From positions 248,001-312,000 of the forward strand of contig CAWFMC010000013.1 in NCBI GenBank assembly GCA_963816725.1: a DNA stretch of 64,000 nucleotides. Direction: 5' to 3'. The stretch's first letter is position 1, and each line of letters opens with the position of its first letter. Positions 11,501-20,348 of the stretch are shown here, piece by piece. Origin of the DNA: CAVSUB01 sp963816725 (lineage in GTDB: Bacteria; Acidobacteriota; Vicinamibacteria; Vicinamibacterales; 2-12-FULL-66-21). The notes under the pieces were generated by a model. It searched no databases, had not been told where the DNA came from, and worked only from the letters and a program-made list of their open reading frames with translations. The translations under genes were made by a program, and so were the position numbers.

Positions 11501-11833
11501 ATGTTCAGCTCAGAGTTGAAGAAGGGCAGCACCGAGATGCTGGTGCTGTCGCTGGTCGAGTCGCGGGCCCGCCACGGGTACGAAATCGGCAAGCTGATTG
11601 AGGCGCGTTCGAACGGACGCCTGACGTTTGCCTTGCCCACTCTGTACCCGACGCTGCTGCGGCTCGAGAATCGCGGCTGGATCAAGGGCCGCTGGGTCGA
11701 GAAGCCCGGCGAGCGGCAGCGGTGTTTCTATCGGCTCACCCCGGAAGGCCGCAAGGTCCTCGCCGAACAGCGTGAGAACTGGCAGGCCTACGTCCTGGCC
11801 GTCAACCAGGTGCTGGACGGCAGCGATGCGTGA
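11501..11833 (+). CDS. PadR family transcriptional regulator
   Basis: A 110-aa winged-helix repressor. Typical features are the start FSSELKKGSTEMLVLSLVE, the recognition region HGYEIGKLIEARSNGRLTF, then LPTLYPTLLRLENRGWIKG and the wing YRLTPEGRKVL. The ATG at 11501 sits 12 nt after AGGGAGG. Its last 8 nt overlap the start of the permease gene, so regulator and permease form one transcript. In Acidobacteriota such PadR proteins regulate the ADOP permease they precede (family knowledge). The inducing compound is unknown. Confidence 0.95.
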   Translation: MFSSELKKGSTEMLVLSLVESRARHGYEIGKLIEARSNGRLTFALPTLYPTLLRLENRGWIKGRWVEKPGERQRCFYRLTPEGRKVLAEQRENWQAYVLAVNQVLDGSDA

Positions 11834-14525
11834 CTGGGAGGCGTTCGTCCGATCGCGGCTCCGGCTGCCTGGGCTCACGCCGATACGCGAGGACCGGATC
11901 GTCAAGGAACTGGCGGCACAGCTCCAGGACTTCCATCAGGACGCGGTAGCCCGCGGCGCGACCGACGCCGAGGCCGACGCACATGCGGCGCGGCAGGTCG
12001 GCGACTGGGATCAGCTGACGCGGGACGTCTGGCTGGCGGATCGTCCGCATGCCCGGCCGGCGATCGAACGGCTGGCCGATCGGCTCGATGCGCGGGTGGC
12101 CCGGAGAAGGGGAGGGTTCGGCATGATCGCAGACATGCTCAGGGACGTACGTTACGCGACGCGGCAGCTGGTGAAGTCGCCCGGCTTTTCGATTGCCGCC
12201 ATCCTCACGCTCGCGCTCGGCATCGGCGCCACCAGCGCGATCTTCAGCGTCGTCAACGGCGTGCTGCTGCGGCCGCTGCCGTATCCGGAGGCGGACGCGC
12301 TGGTCCGGATTAACGAGATCGTGCCGCAGTACGGGCGGTTCTCGGTCGCACCGGCGAGCTTCTTGGACTGGCGGCGGCAGGCCACCAGCTTCGAACACGT
12401 CGCGGCCTTCAACGCCAGCACCGCCACGTTCAATGCCGCCGAAGGCCCGGAGCGCGTGCCCGCGGCGCTGGTCTCGTGGGACCTGTTCGATCTGCTGAAG
12501 ACCGCACCCATGCTCGGCCGGGGCTTCACCGAGGCTGAAGATCTGCCTGGGAAGAACAACGTCATCGTCATCAGCCACGGCATGTGGCAGCGACGCTTCG
12601 GCGGCGATCCGTCCGTGCTCGGCCGCTCACTCGTGCTGAGCGGTGAACCCGTCACGATCGTCGGCGTGATGCCGTCCGGCTTCTTCTTCCCGTCGCGCGA
12701 CGTGGAGCTGTGGCGGCCGATCGGGTTGAATCCCGCCAACGCCACCCGCGGCGGGCACTTCCTTGGTGTCATCGCGCGAGTCAAGGGCGGCGTGTCGCCC
12801 GCCCAGGCCTCGGCCGAGATGAAGTCGATCGCCGAGCGCCTCGCGGTTCAATATCCCGACTCCAGTGCCAACGAATCGGCGTCGGTGGTGCCGCTCAAAG
12901 AAATGATGGTCTCGGAGATCCGGCCGGCTCTGCTCACGCTGCTCGCCGCCGTCGCCGTGGTCGTCCTGATCGCCTGCGCCAACGTCGCGAACCTCCTCCT
13001 GGTGCGCGCGTCGGTACGGGAGAAGGAGATGGCGATTCGCGGCGCGCTGGGCGCGGGCCGCCGACGTCTGGTGCTGCAGTTACTGACCGAAAGTCTCGTT
13101 CTCGCGATTGCGGGGGGCGGACTCGGGCTGCTGCTGGCCTATCTCGCGATCGGTCCCGTTCAGGTGCTCAGCGCCGGCAGCATTCCGCGCGTGCAGGATG
13201 TCTCGATCGATCGGAACGTGCTCGCGTTCGTGCTCGGCGCGACGCTGGTCACGGGCCTGCTGTTCGGGCTGGTGCCGGCCTGGCACGCGTCGCGGTCCGG
13301 CATCGGCGAGGTGCTGAAGGAGGGTGGACGCTCGTCCTCGACCTCGAGTGGCCGCTGGCTGCGCAACGTGCTGATGGTGGTGGAAGTGGCGCTCTCGATC
13401 GTCCTGCTGGTCGGTGCGGTGCTGCTGCTGCGCAGCTTCAGCCGGATTACCGGCGTCGACCCGGGCTTCCGTCCTGACGGAGTGCTGGCCTTCCGCGTAT
13501 CGTTGCCGCCGAAATCGTACGGCGAACCCTACAAGCGCGTCGCCTTCTACGATGCTCTGACGGAGAAGCTCGCCGCGCTGCCACAGGTGCATGGCGTGGG
13601 CCTGGTACAGACGCTGCCGATGCGCGGCGACTACGTCCTGTCGTTCACCATCCAGGGGCGTCCGCCGCTGAAGCCGGGCGAGGGTCTCTCCGCCAACTAC
13701 CGCTCGGCGAGTGCCGGCTTCTTTCAGACGCTCGACATACCGCTGAAGCGGGGTCGCGTGTTCACCGAGCAGGACACCAGCGGCGCGCCGATGGTCGCGG
13801 TGATCGACGAGGCGTTCGCGCAGCGCTACTTCCCGGGTGAGGATCCGATCGGCCACGGCGTGGACATCGGCAACGGCACCGACGGCTTCTATCAGATCGT
13901 CGGGGTGGTCGGGAATGTCCGTGCCTATGGCCTGGCGATCGCGCCGGAGCCGACCGTCTACATTCACGCCAAGCAGGATCCGTTCAGCACGATGTGGGTC
14001 TCGGTCAGGACGGACGGCGATCCGCTGCAGCAGTCCAGCGCGGTCCGGCAGATCGTCCGGAGTCTGGATCCGTCGCTGCCGGCCTACTCGATGGTCACGC
14101 TCGCCAGTGTCGTCAGCGACTCGGTGGCGCAGCGCCGGTTCTCGATGCTGCTGCTGGCGGCATTCGCAGTGATCGCGCTGTTTCTCGCGGGGATCGGCCT
14201 CTACGGCGTGGTCGCCTATACCGTCAGCCTGCGGACCCAGGAAATCGGCGTCCGCATGGCCATCGGGGCGCAGCAGGGGGACGTGCTCCGGCTGGTGGTC
14301 GGCGAAGGCATGCGCCTCGCGCTCGTCGGCGTCGCCACCGGCATCGTCGGCGCCCTGGCGCTCGGACGCTTCATCTCGTCACTGCTCTACGAGGTGACGC
14401 CGTTCGATCCCGTGAGTTACGCCGCGACGGCCGCGCTGCTGCTGGCGATCGCGGCGCTCGCCTGCTATGTGCCGGCGCGCCGGGCGATGGGTGTCGATCC
14501 GTTGGCGGCGTTACGGCAGTCTTGA
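11826..14525 (+). CDS. ADOP-type ABC transporter permease (duplicated MacB/FtsX)
   Basis: An 899-aa orphan permease with no ATPase gene beside it. Residues 1-70 form a cytoplasmic head (DWEAFVRSRL...QLTRDVW). A TM helix follows (GFSIAAILTLALGIGATSAIF), then a MacB-type periplasmic domain, an FtsX domain (LLAAVAVVVLIACANVANLLLVR) and a second MacB/FtsX copy (MLLLAAFAVIALFLAGIGLYGVVAY to the end). This double core is the acidobacterial duplicated orphan permease layout. The ATG at 11826 lies inside the padR end and gives a normal N-terminus. Probably exports or senses an amphiphilic or antimicrobial compound (inference). It ends just before an inverted GAACC repeat. Confidence 0.93.
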   Translation: MRDWEAFVRSRLRLPGLTPIREDRIVKELAAQLQDFHQDAVARGATDAEADAHAARQVGDWDQLTRDVWLADRPHARPAIERLADRLDARVARRRGGFGMIADMLRDVRYATRQLVKSPGFSIAAILTLALGIGATSAIFSVVNGVLLRPLPYPEADALVRINEIVPQYGRFSVAPASFLDWRRQATSFEHVAAFNASTATFNAAEGPERVPAALVSWDLFDLLKTAPMLGRGFTEAEDLPGKNNVIVISHGMWQRRFGGDPSVLGRSLVLSGEPVTIVGVMPSGFFFPSRDVELWRPIGLNPANATRGGHFLGVIARVKGGVSPAQASAEMKSIAERLAVQYPDSSANESASVVPLKEMMVSEIRPALLTLLAAVAVVVLIACANVANLLLVRASVREKEMAIRGALGAGRRRLVLQLLTESLVLAIAGGGLGLLLAYLAIGPVQVLSAGSIPRVQDVSIDRNVLAFVLGATLVTGLLFGLVPAWHASRSGIGEVLKEGGRSSSTSSGRWLRNVLMVVEVALSIVLLVGAVLLLRSFSRITGVDPGFRPDGVLAFRVSLPPKSYGEPYKRVAFYDALTEKLAALPQVHGVGLVQTLPMRGDYVLSFTIQGRPPLKPGEGLSANYRSASAGFFQTLDIPLKRGRVFTEQDTSGAPMVAVIDEAFAQRYFPGEDPIGHGVDIGNGTDGFYQIVGVVGNVRAYGLAIAPEPTVYIHAKQDPFSTMWVSVRTDGDPLQQSSAVRQIVRSLDPSLPAYSMVTLASVVSDSVAQRRFSMLLLAAFAVIALFLAGIGLYGVVAYTVSLRTQEIGVRMAIGAQQGDVLRLVVGEGMRLALVGVATGIVGALALGRFISSLLYEVTPFDPVSYAATAALLLAIAALACYVPARRAMGVDPLAALRQS

Positions 14526-14755
14526 AACCGGGGAACGGTTCGACAGGTTCGACGGGTTCGAGGTTCGACAGGTGCTGGTTCGACGGGTTCGCGGGTTCTA
14601 CGGGTTCGCCGCCTGGTGGTGCGAGCGTCGCCGATCGAGAACCTCGGAACCGTCGACCCGCGTCGAACCTCCGAACCTGCGAACCCGCGAACCGTCGAAC
14701 CCGCACCTGTCGAACCCCCGAACCCGTCGAACCCGTCGAACCGGGTGAATACCGA
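14526..14755. repeat. long inverted GGTTCGA/TCGAACC repeat between convergent genes
   Basis: The left half (14536-14605) is a series of GGTTCGAC units and the right half (14645-14750) a series of GTCGAACC units, so the 230-bp gap can fold into one long imperfect hairpin. The 20-bp core GGTTCGACAGGTGCTGGTTC is at 14562-14581, and its near-complement GAACCCGCACCTGTCGAACC is at 14697-14716. It separates the ADOP gene (plus) from the SDR gene (minus) and could act as a bidirectional terminator. No gene is seen in it. Confidence 0.8.
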
Positions 14756-14757
14756 CA

Positions 14758-15525
14758 TTACCTCATCAACTGCCCGCCATTGATGTCGATCGTTTCGCCG
14801 AGCACGTACGACGCCGCCGGCGAGACGAGGAACGCGATCACGCTGGCGCATTCCTCGGGCGTCCCGAGGCGCCCGAGCGGAATCGCTGAGACGAAGGCCT
14901 TGAGCATCTCCGGGGTGGAGAAGGTGTCGTGGAAGGGCGTGGCGATGACCCCGGGCGCGACGGCGTTGACGCGCACGCCATGCGGCGCCAGCTCCTTGGC
15001 CATCGACTTCGTGTAGCAGGTCAGTGCCGCTTTTGCCGACGCATACGCCCCGGCGCCCGGGCCGCCGCCGTTGTGCCCGGCAATCGAGACAACGTTGACG
15101 ATCGCGCCGCGTTTGCGCTCGATCATCGACGGCGCCACCGCCTGCGCCGCCAGCACGGCGCTCTTCACGTTCAACGCATACACCGCGTCGAGATGCTCGT
15201 CGGTCATCTCATGCAGGGTGAGCCGCTTGATCAGCGAGCCGGCGTTGTTGACCAGGATGTCGATCGGGCCCAGCTGACGGGTGGCGTCATCGACCAGGGA
15301 CTTGACCCCGGCAGCATGGCTGACGTCGGCCAGGATGGCCACGGCGGTGCCGCCTGCCGCGACGATCCGATCGCGCGTCTCTTCGGCGCCCGATTGATTG
15401 TGGTGATACCCGATGGCGACGCGCGCGCCGAGCTCGGCCAGCATGATCGCCGTCGCCGCACCGATGCCTGAAGACGCGCCGGTGACGAGCGCCGCTTGTC
15501 CCGTGAGATCCAGTAGCGATTTCAT
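14758..15525 (-). CDS. SDR family NAD(P)-dependent oxidoreductase
   Basis: A classical short-chain dehydrogenase of 255 aa. The cofactor motif TGASSGIG is at residues 16-23 and NNAG lies near 92-95. The catalytic Ser (NVVSIAGHNG, about 146), Tyr and Lys (YASAKAA, about 159 and 163) are present, and the C-terminus has the usual YVLGETIDINGGQLMR. It resembles 3-oxoacyl-ACP reductase/glucose 1-dehydrogenase-like SDRs. A basic or serine residue pattern that would fix the cofactor was not obvious. It is divergent from the TRAP transporter genes, so it may act on the imported acid or sugar acid (inference). Confidence 0.92.
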   Translation of the reverse strand: MKSLLDLTGQAALVTGASSGIGAATAIMLAELGARVAIGYHHNQSGAEETRDRIVAAGGTAVAILADVSHAAGVKSLVDDATRQLGPIDILVNNAGSLIKRLTLHEMTDEHLDAVYALNVKSAVLAAQAVAPSMIERKRGAIVNVVSIAGHNGGGPGAGAYASAKAALTCYTKSMAKELAPHGVRVNAVAPGVIATPFHDTFSTPEMLKAFVSAIPLGRLGTPEECASVIAFLVSPAASYVLGETIDINGGQLMR

Positions 15526-15562
15526 AAGCCGATAACGCTACCAGCTTCCGAGCCGTTCCCAA

Positions 15563-15778
15563 AAGGGGCCTGAAGGCTCAGGGCTGAGGGCTGAAGGCCA
15601 AAGGCTACGGGCTACAGGCTACAGGCCAGAGTGGGCTGCAACGCCGGCGCAGAAAACGCGGCGCTCGCCACCCCTTTCATGTCGTTGTGTTCGAATGCCG
15701 CCTGAAGCCTGAAGCCTGAAGCCTGAAGCCTGACGCCTGGACCGCCGAGTCCCGAGTCCCGGGTCCCCGGTCCCGAGT
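15563..15778. repeat. composite intergenic repeat (CTGAAGG, CTACAGG, CCTGAAG, CCCGAGT)
   Basis: Three short-period tracts lie between the divergent SDR and TRAP genes. At 15569-15631 are GGGCTGA/GGCTACAGG words. At 15701-15735 are five tandem heptamers (four CCTGAAG and one CCTGACG). At 15746-15778 are CCCGAGTCCCGGGTCC words. The region between (15632-15700) shows no gene. Here the repeats sit upstream of both flanking genes, so they are not confined to 3' ends. Confidence 0.75.
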
Positions 15779-15779
15779 A

Positions 15780-15794
15780 CATAATCCCCTCGTG
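15780..15794 (+). promoter_or_regulatory. -10-like CATAAT immediately before the GTG start of dctP-like gene
   Basis: CATAAT (15780-15785) is followed by 6 nt and then GTG (15792). No Shine-Dalgarno sequence is present, consistent with a leaderless transcript. Confidence 0.4.
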
Positions 15795-16787
15795 ATCCCG
15801 TCCATCGGCCGCCGGGCGTTTCTGACTGGCCTCGGCGCCGCCGCCGTGGCCGGCTGCCGCTCGGCCGCCGACCGCGGACGCATCATCCTCCGGCTGTCGC
15901 ACTCGATGGCCTCGGGCACGACGTCGCTGCACGTGTTCGCCGACCGCTTTCGGCAGCACGCAGAAGCGGCGACGGACGGTGCGGTCACCGTGCGCGTGTT
16001 TCCGAGCGGCACGCTGGGCCAGGAACGCGAGGTTGTCCAGCAGGTGCAGGAGGGGCTGGTCGACTTCATGGTGTCGGGGACCGCGATCTGGGGCAGCGTC
16101 GCGCCGCGCCTGCAGGTCCTCGATTTTCCGTTCCTGTGGCGCGACTGGGATCACGTGCACGCGATCGTGGACGGGCGCGTCGGCCGCGAGGCCGCCGACT
16201 ATCTCGAGCGGACGGTGCGCATGCGGCCGCTCGCCTGGGGCGATTCGTTCGGCTTCCGACAGGTCGTGACGCGGACGCGCGACATCACCGACCCGAGGCA
16301 GCTGGCCGGTCTGAAGCTGCGGACCATCCAGTCGCCGATCTACGTGAAAGCGATGGCGCTGATGGGCGCGAGCCCGACGCCGATGGCCTTTGGCGAGGTC
16401 TACACCTCACTGCAGACCGGCGTGATCGACGGCTACGAGCACGACGCCAGCACCACGCTGCAGCAGCGCTTCTTCGAGGTGGCCAGCCACATGACCCGGA
16501 CGCGCCATATCGCTGGCGTGCTCGGCCTGTTCGCGTCCACCGTCGGTCTGGCCCGGCTGCCAGCCGGGATGCGCGAGCGCATCGAGGCGGCGGCGATCCA
16601 AGCCTCGCACGATCAGCGGGCCATGGGACCGCAAGAGGATGCCGCGGCCATGAGCGCGCTCATCACCAGAGGCATGTCGATCCGCGACATCGACGCCGGG
16701 TTCTTCCGTGAGCCGGCCGAACGGCTGTGGACCGCCGAAGCGCGCGCGCTCGATGTCGGGGCGTGGCTGGAGACGATCCGCGCGTGA
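15792..16787 (+). CDS. TRAP transporter substrate-binding protein, DctP family
   Basis: Periplasmic binding protein of 331 aa for an organic acid. The N-terminus combines a twin-arginine motif with a lipobox (RRAFLTGLGAAAVAGC), so it is likely a Tat-exported lipoprotein. Family hallmarks are the fold start LRLSHSMASGT, the conserved arginine in LKLRTIQSPIYVKAMALMGA that binds the substrate carboxylate, and PMAFGEVYTSLQTGVIDGYE. The GTG start overlaps nothing upstream. Its stop overlaps the GTG of the fused permease (GTGA), so transporter subunits are translationally coupled. Substrate not determinable; C4-dicarboxylates, keto acids and uronates are all possible. Confidence 0.93.
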   Translation: MIPSIGRRAFLTGLGAAAVAGCRSAADRGRIILRLSHSMASGTTSLHVFADRFRQHAEAATDGAVTVRVFPSGTLGQEREVVQQVQEGLVDFMVSGTAIWGSVAPRLQVLDFPFLWRDWDHVHAIVDGRVGREAADYLERTVRMRPLAWGDSFGFRQVVTRTRDITDPRQLAGLKLRTIQSPIYVKAMALMGASPTPMAFGEVYTSLQTGVIDGYEHDASTTLQQRFFEVASHMTRTRHIAGVLGLFASTVGLARLPAGMRERIEAAAIQASHDQRAMGPQEDAAAMSALITRGMSIRDIDAGFFREPAERLWTAEARALDVGAWLETIRA

Positions 16788-18637
16788 GCGAGCTGGCGCA
16801 CGGGGCCACCGCTCCGCGCTCGGCGTTCGATCGCGGGCTGGAGTGGGCCGTCGCCATCCTGATGGTCGCGCAGGCGGCAGTCGTCGGGCTCCAGGTCGTT
16901 GCGCGTCATGTGGTCCGCCAGCCGTATCCGTGGACGGAGGAGATCGCCAGACTCCTCCTCGTCTGGCTGATGTGCGTCGGGGGGATCGCGGCGCTTCGCG
17001 ACGGCCAGCACCCGCGCGTCACCGCGCTCGTGCGCCTCTTCAGTGCGCCGCATCGGCTGGCCATCGATCGCGGAATCCGTCTCGTGCTGCTGGCCTTTCT
17101 ACTGTGGCTGGTCGGCCCGGCCTGGCGGCTGACCGTCGCCAGCGCGGGCGAGCGGCTCGCGGCCAGCGGCCTCTCGGGCGCAACGATTTCGTTGATCCTG
17201 CCGGTGTCGCTGGTGCTCATGGCCGGCGTGCTGGTGCAGGACATCATCCGGGACGGCCTCGCGGCGTGGCGTGAGCCCAGCGCCCTGCGCTGGTCGCTCG
17301 GTGCGGCCGGCCTCGCGCTGGCATCGGTGTTCGTGCCGCTGCTGCTCGACGTCGAGCCGCTGGCGGTGCTGATCAGCGGCTTCCTCGTAACCGCCGCGCT
17401 CGGCGTCCCGCTGGCGTTCACGCTGGCGCTGACGTCGCTGACGTATCTGCTCGGCATCGGCGGCGTCGACCTGATCATCCTGCCGATCAAAATCCTCGGC
17501 GGGGTGGACTCGTTCGTCCTGCTGGCCATCCCGCTCTTCATCCTCGCCGGCGTGCTGATGGAGTCGGGCGGCATCTCCGAACGCATCGTCGATCTCGCGA
17601 TGGCGATCGTCGGTCGCGTGCGCGGCGGCCTCGCGATGGTCGTGGTCGTCGCGGAAATCCTGTTTTCCGGGATATCCGGATCGACGGCCGCCGACGTGTC
17701 GGCGATCAGCTCGCTCCTCGTGCCCTCGATGAAACGCTCGGGGTACAGCGCCGCCGAATCCGTCAGCGTCGTCGCCGCGGCCTCGGCGATGGGCATCCTC
17801 GTTCCGCCGTGCCTGACGATGGTGGTGCTGGGATCGTTGGTGAACCTCTCCATCGTGACGCTGTTCCTGGCCGGATTCCTGCCGGCGTTCGTGCTGGCCG
17901 CGGTGCTGCTCGGGCTGATCGCCATCCGCGCCCGCCGACAGCAGTGGCCGGTCAGCCCACGTGCGACACCGGCAGACGTCTGGCGCGCCGTGCGCCGGGC
18001 GGCCGTGCCGACGGGATTGCCGGTGATGCTGTTCGGCGGGATCTTCAGCGGGCTGACGACCGTCACCGAAGCGGCACTCCTGGCCGTCGTCTACGCATTC
18101 GTCGCCGGAGCCGCGATGGGCGGCATCAAGACCCGCGAGTTGCGGTCACAGCTCGCCGGCAGCGGCGTAGTGACCGCGACCACGCTGTGGGTGCTGGCCG
18201 CGGCGTCCGCGTTCGCGTGGATTCTGGTCCGCGAGTGGGTGCCCCAGCTGCTCGGCGAATGGATCGCCGGGATCGGCGCGGGCAAGGCCGGCCTGATGGC
18301 GATGACCGTCGTACTGTTCGTCGTCATCGGCGCGCTGCTCGAGGGACTGCCGGCGCTCCTCATCTTCGGTCCGATCCTCTTTCCGATCAGCCGCACCGTC
18401 GGCATCGATCCGGTCCACTACGGGGTGGTGATCATCGCCGCGATGGGCATCGCGTTCTTCCTGCCGCCGGTCGGCGTGGGCCTGTCGATCGCCGCCGGCA
18501 TCGCTCGCGTCGACATCGACGACGTGACGCGTTCCTATTGGCCGTACCTGATCGCACTCCTGATCGGCCTCGCCCTGATCGCCGCATTCCCGTCCGTGAC
18601 GCTGGTGCTGCCACGGCTGTGGGGCTATCGGGGGTGA
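16784..18637 (+). CDS. TRAP transporter fused permease (DctQ-DctM)
   Basis: A 617-aa membrane protein joining the small and large TRAP subunits. The DctQ part (about residues 1-165) has four helices and the PWTEEIARLLLVWL signature. The DctM part follows with LFILAGVLMESGGISERIVDLA, the ion-transporter signature FSGISGSTAADVSAISS and, near the end, FLPPVGVGLSIAAGIARV. The GTG start at 16784 overlaps the dctP-like stop by 4 nt. A longer in-frame start at 16727 would run through the upstream gene and is rejected. Together with the binding protein it makes a complete Na+- or H+-driven uptake system. Confidence 0.94.
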   Translation: MSELAHGATAPRSAFDRGLEWAVAILMVAQAAVVGLQVVARHVVRQPYPWTEEIARLLLVWLMCVGGIAALRDGQHPRVTALVRLFSAPHRLAIDRGIRLVLLAFLLWLVGPAWRLTVASAGERLAASGLSGATISLILPVSLVLMAGVLVQDIIRDGLAAWREPSALRWSLGAAGLALASVFVPLLLDVEPLAVLISGFLVTAALGVPLAFTLALTSLTYLLGIGGVDLIILPIKILGGVDSFVLLAIPLFILAGVLMESGGISERIVDLAMAIVGRVRGGLAMVVVVAEILFSGISGSTAADVSAISSLLVPSMKRSGYSAAESVSVVAAASAMGILVPPCLTMVVLGSLVNLSIVTLFLAGFLPAFVLAAVLLGLIAIRARRQQWPVSPRATPADVWRAVRRAAVPTGLPVMLFGGIFSGLTTVTEAALLAVVYAFVAGAAMGGIKTRELRSQLAGSGVVTATTLWVLAAASAFAWILVREWVPQLLGEWIAGIGAGKAGLMAMTVVLFVVIGALLEGLPALLIFGPILFPISRTVGIDPVHYGVVIIAAMGIAFFLPPVGVGLSIAAGIARVDIDDVTRSYWPYLIALLIGLALIAAFPSVTLVLPRLWGYRG

Positions 18638-18645
18638 CGCGTTCG

Positions 18646-18815
18646 GCTCGGCGCTAAGCGCTTGGGGGCTCGGCGCTGGCGCTGGGTAGCGAGCCCGAAT
18701 CCGAACCGGCAACGCCGGAACTCGAATCCGGAATCCAGAACGAGAACCCAGAATCGGCCAGCGCCCAGCGCCCAGCCCCGAGTCCCGGCCCAGTCCCGAG
18801 TCCCGGATCCGGTCT
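18646..18815. repeat. intergenic inverted repeat (CTCGGCGCT / CAGCGCCCAG / CCCGAGT words)
   Basis: Gap between the convergent TRAP permease and small membrane protein genes. Words GGCTCGGCGCTGGCGCTGGG (18668-18687) on the left are met by CAGCGCCCAGCGCCCAGCCC near 18758-18777, giving a long imperfect inverted repeat. The middle has GAATCC/GAACC words, and CCCGAGTCCCGG copies follow. No gene seen. Confidence 0.65.
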
Positions 18816-18821
18816 CTCGTC

Positions 18822-19185
18822 TTAAGCCGTCCGCAACTCCGGCCGTCCGTATCGCTGGGTGGCGTAGCCGACGATCATGCCGAGGACGCTTCCAGGGAGC
18901 ATGATCTGCCAGTAGTAGTGCACGCCGGACGGCTGCGGGATGGCGGCGACCAGGAACGCGAAGAAGGCGCCGCACACCAGCCCGAAGAGGATCCCGGACC
19001 GGATTGAATGCACCCGCCGCGCGAACCAGCCGGCCAGCACGCCGACGAGCAGTCCCTTGAACGTCGAGCCAATCACGATTCCGACAATGCCCGGGCGCCG
19101 TCTCAGGCGCCGAGACGAGCGCGCTGAGCCCATCGAAGATCCCCAGGAACCCACCGAGCATCATTCCGAGAACTGGCTTGTTCAT
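18822..19185 (-). CDS. small membrane protein, frameshifted
   Basis: The ATG at 19185 opens MNKPVLGMMLGGFLGIFDG, but that frame runs into unrelated sequence after about residue 31. The adjacent frame then gives IVGIVIGSTFKGLLVGVLAG, FGLVCGAFFAFLVAAI and a final helix ending GYATQRYGRPELRTA. A single-base indel near 19095 joins the two into a protein of about 120 aa with three to four membrane segments. The intact C-terminal part alone is open as 110 aa from 19154. I do not recognise the family. The frameshift is either an assembly error or a recent inactivation. Confidence 0.6.
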
Positions 19186-19230
19186 CGATCGATTGCCTCC
19201 AATGGATCTATTACGGGTGGCTCGGAATTC

Positions 19231-19386
19231 CTGTACGGCACTCGGCGGTCGGCGCTCGGCGCTCGGCGGTCGGCGGAAGACATATGCTCCTAGCCACCAC
19301 CGGCCAGGAACCCATCGAACCCCAGAACCCGAGAACACGCACCTGTCGAACCCCCGAACCAGTCGAACCCGTAGAACCTTTTTTCG
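19231..19386. repeat. intergenic repeats: CGGCGGT/CGGCGCT words and a GAACC tract
   Basis: 19238-19275 is a run of CTCGGCG/GTCGGCG units. 19305-19386 is a GAACC tract containing GAACACGCACCTGTCGAACC (19333-19352), a two-mismatch copy of the core element, then GAACCAGTCGAACCCGTAGAACC and a T run. It lies downstream of the kinase gene and upstream of the small membrane protein gene, both on minus. Confidence 0.75.
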
Positions 19387-19387
19387 T

Positions 19388-20348
19388 CTACCTCCCCGCA
19401 ACCACCGCCACCACCACCCTCATGACGAGATACGCCGCGACCAGGATGATTGCGGTCCGGTACGTGCGGCCGAAGCGGCGGAGCCGATCGAGCGCGGTCT
19501 CCGCATGGGCTTCGACGGCAAGACCTGAGCGATAGCGGCGCACTTCCTGCGCGAGTTGGGTGACGTCGGCATAGCGCTCGTCGGCGCGCCGGGCCATGGC
19601 GCGCGCGCAGATCGCGCGGAGGGGCGCCGGCACGTCGCGGCGGGCGGCGAGACGATCGAGCGGGTCGGGATCGGGAGCCTCGCCGGTGACGAGCAGGAAG
19701 AGTAGGGCGCCCAGGCCATACACGTCGGCTCGGACGTCGACGCCACGAGCGGAGGCCTGCTCCGGGGCCATGAAGCCGACGGTGCCGATCGCGCCGGTGG
19801 ACGACGAGTCCGGCGACCGCTGGCGCGCCGGTCGGCGTCAGCAGCGCCGCGCCCCAGTCCATCACCAGGACCTCACCGAACGGCCCGATCATGATGTTTT
19901 CCGGTTTCAGGTCGCGGTGCACGAAACCGTGTGCATGCGCGAACGCCACGGGATCGCAGACCCGCTCGAACACGCCCAACCGCTCGCCAAGGGCCGGCAG
20001 GCTGGCCAGGTGGTCGCGCAGCGTCGTCCCGCGCACCAGCTTCATGACGTAGAACAGGCGTCCGTCAGTGAGCTGCCCGGAGTCGTGGATCGGGACGATG
20101 CCCGGGTGTTCGAGGCTGGCGAGCACGCGCGCTTCGACAGCGAGCCGATGGACCACGCCGGCATCGCCGAAGCCGTTCGGGATCTTGATCGCCACCTCGC
20201 GCGCCAGCTGCTCATCGTAGGCGCGGTACACCGCGCCCATGCCGCCGCGGCCGATCGGCTCGATGAACCGGTACCGGCCTGATTCGCAGGTCGGCCAGGT
20301 CGCCGTCGCGCGCAGCCGCGCCACCGCCGCATCCGACAGCGAGCTCAC
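19388..20348 (-). CDS. Ser/Thr protein kinase coupled to an ECF sigma factor, frameshifted
   Basis: The kinase domain begins at about residue 25: glycine loop GRGGMGAVYRAYD, VAIK lysine, HRD in VHRDLKPENIM, and DWG in place of DFG (VLVMDWGAAL). After about residue 178 the frame breaks. One base near 19812 must be restored to reach GAIGTVGFMAPEQAS and the rest of the domain, which is open to 19388. A C-terminal helix (TAIILVAAYLVMRVVVAVVAG) anchors it. The start overlaps the sigma-factor stop by 4 nt. Sigma/kinase pairs of this kind suggest phosphorylation control of the ECF factor (family knowledge). The repaired length would be about 320 aa. Confidence 0.8.
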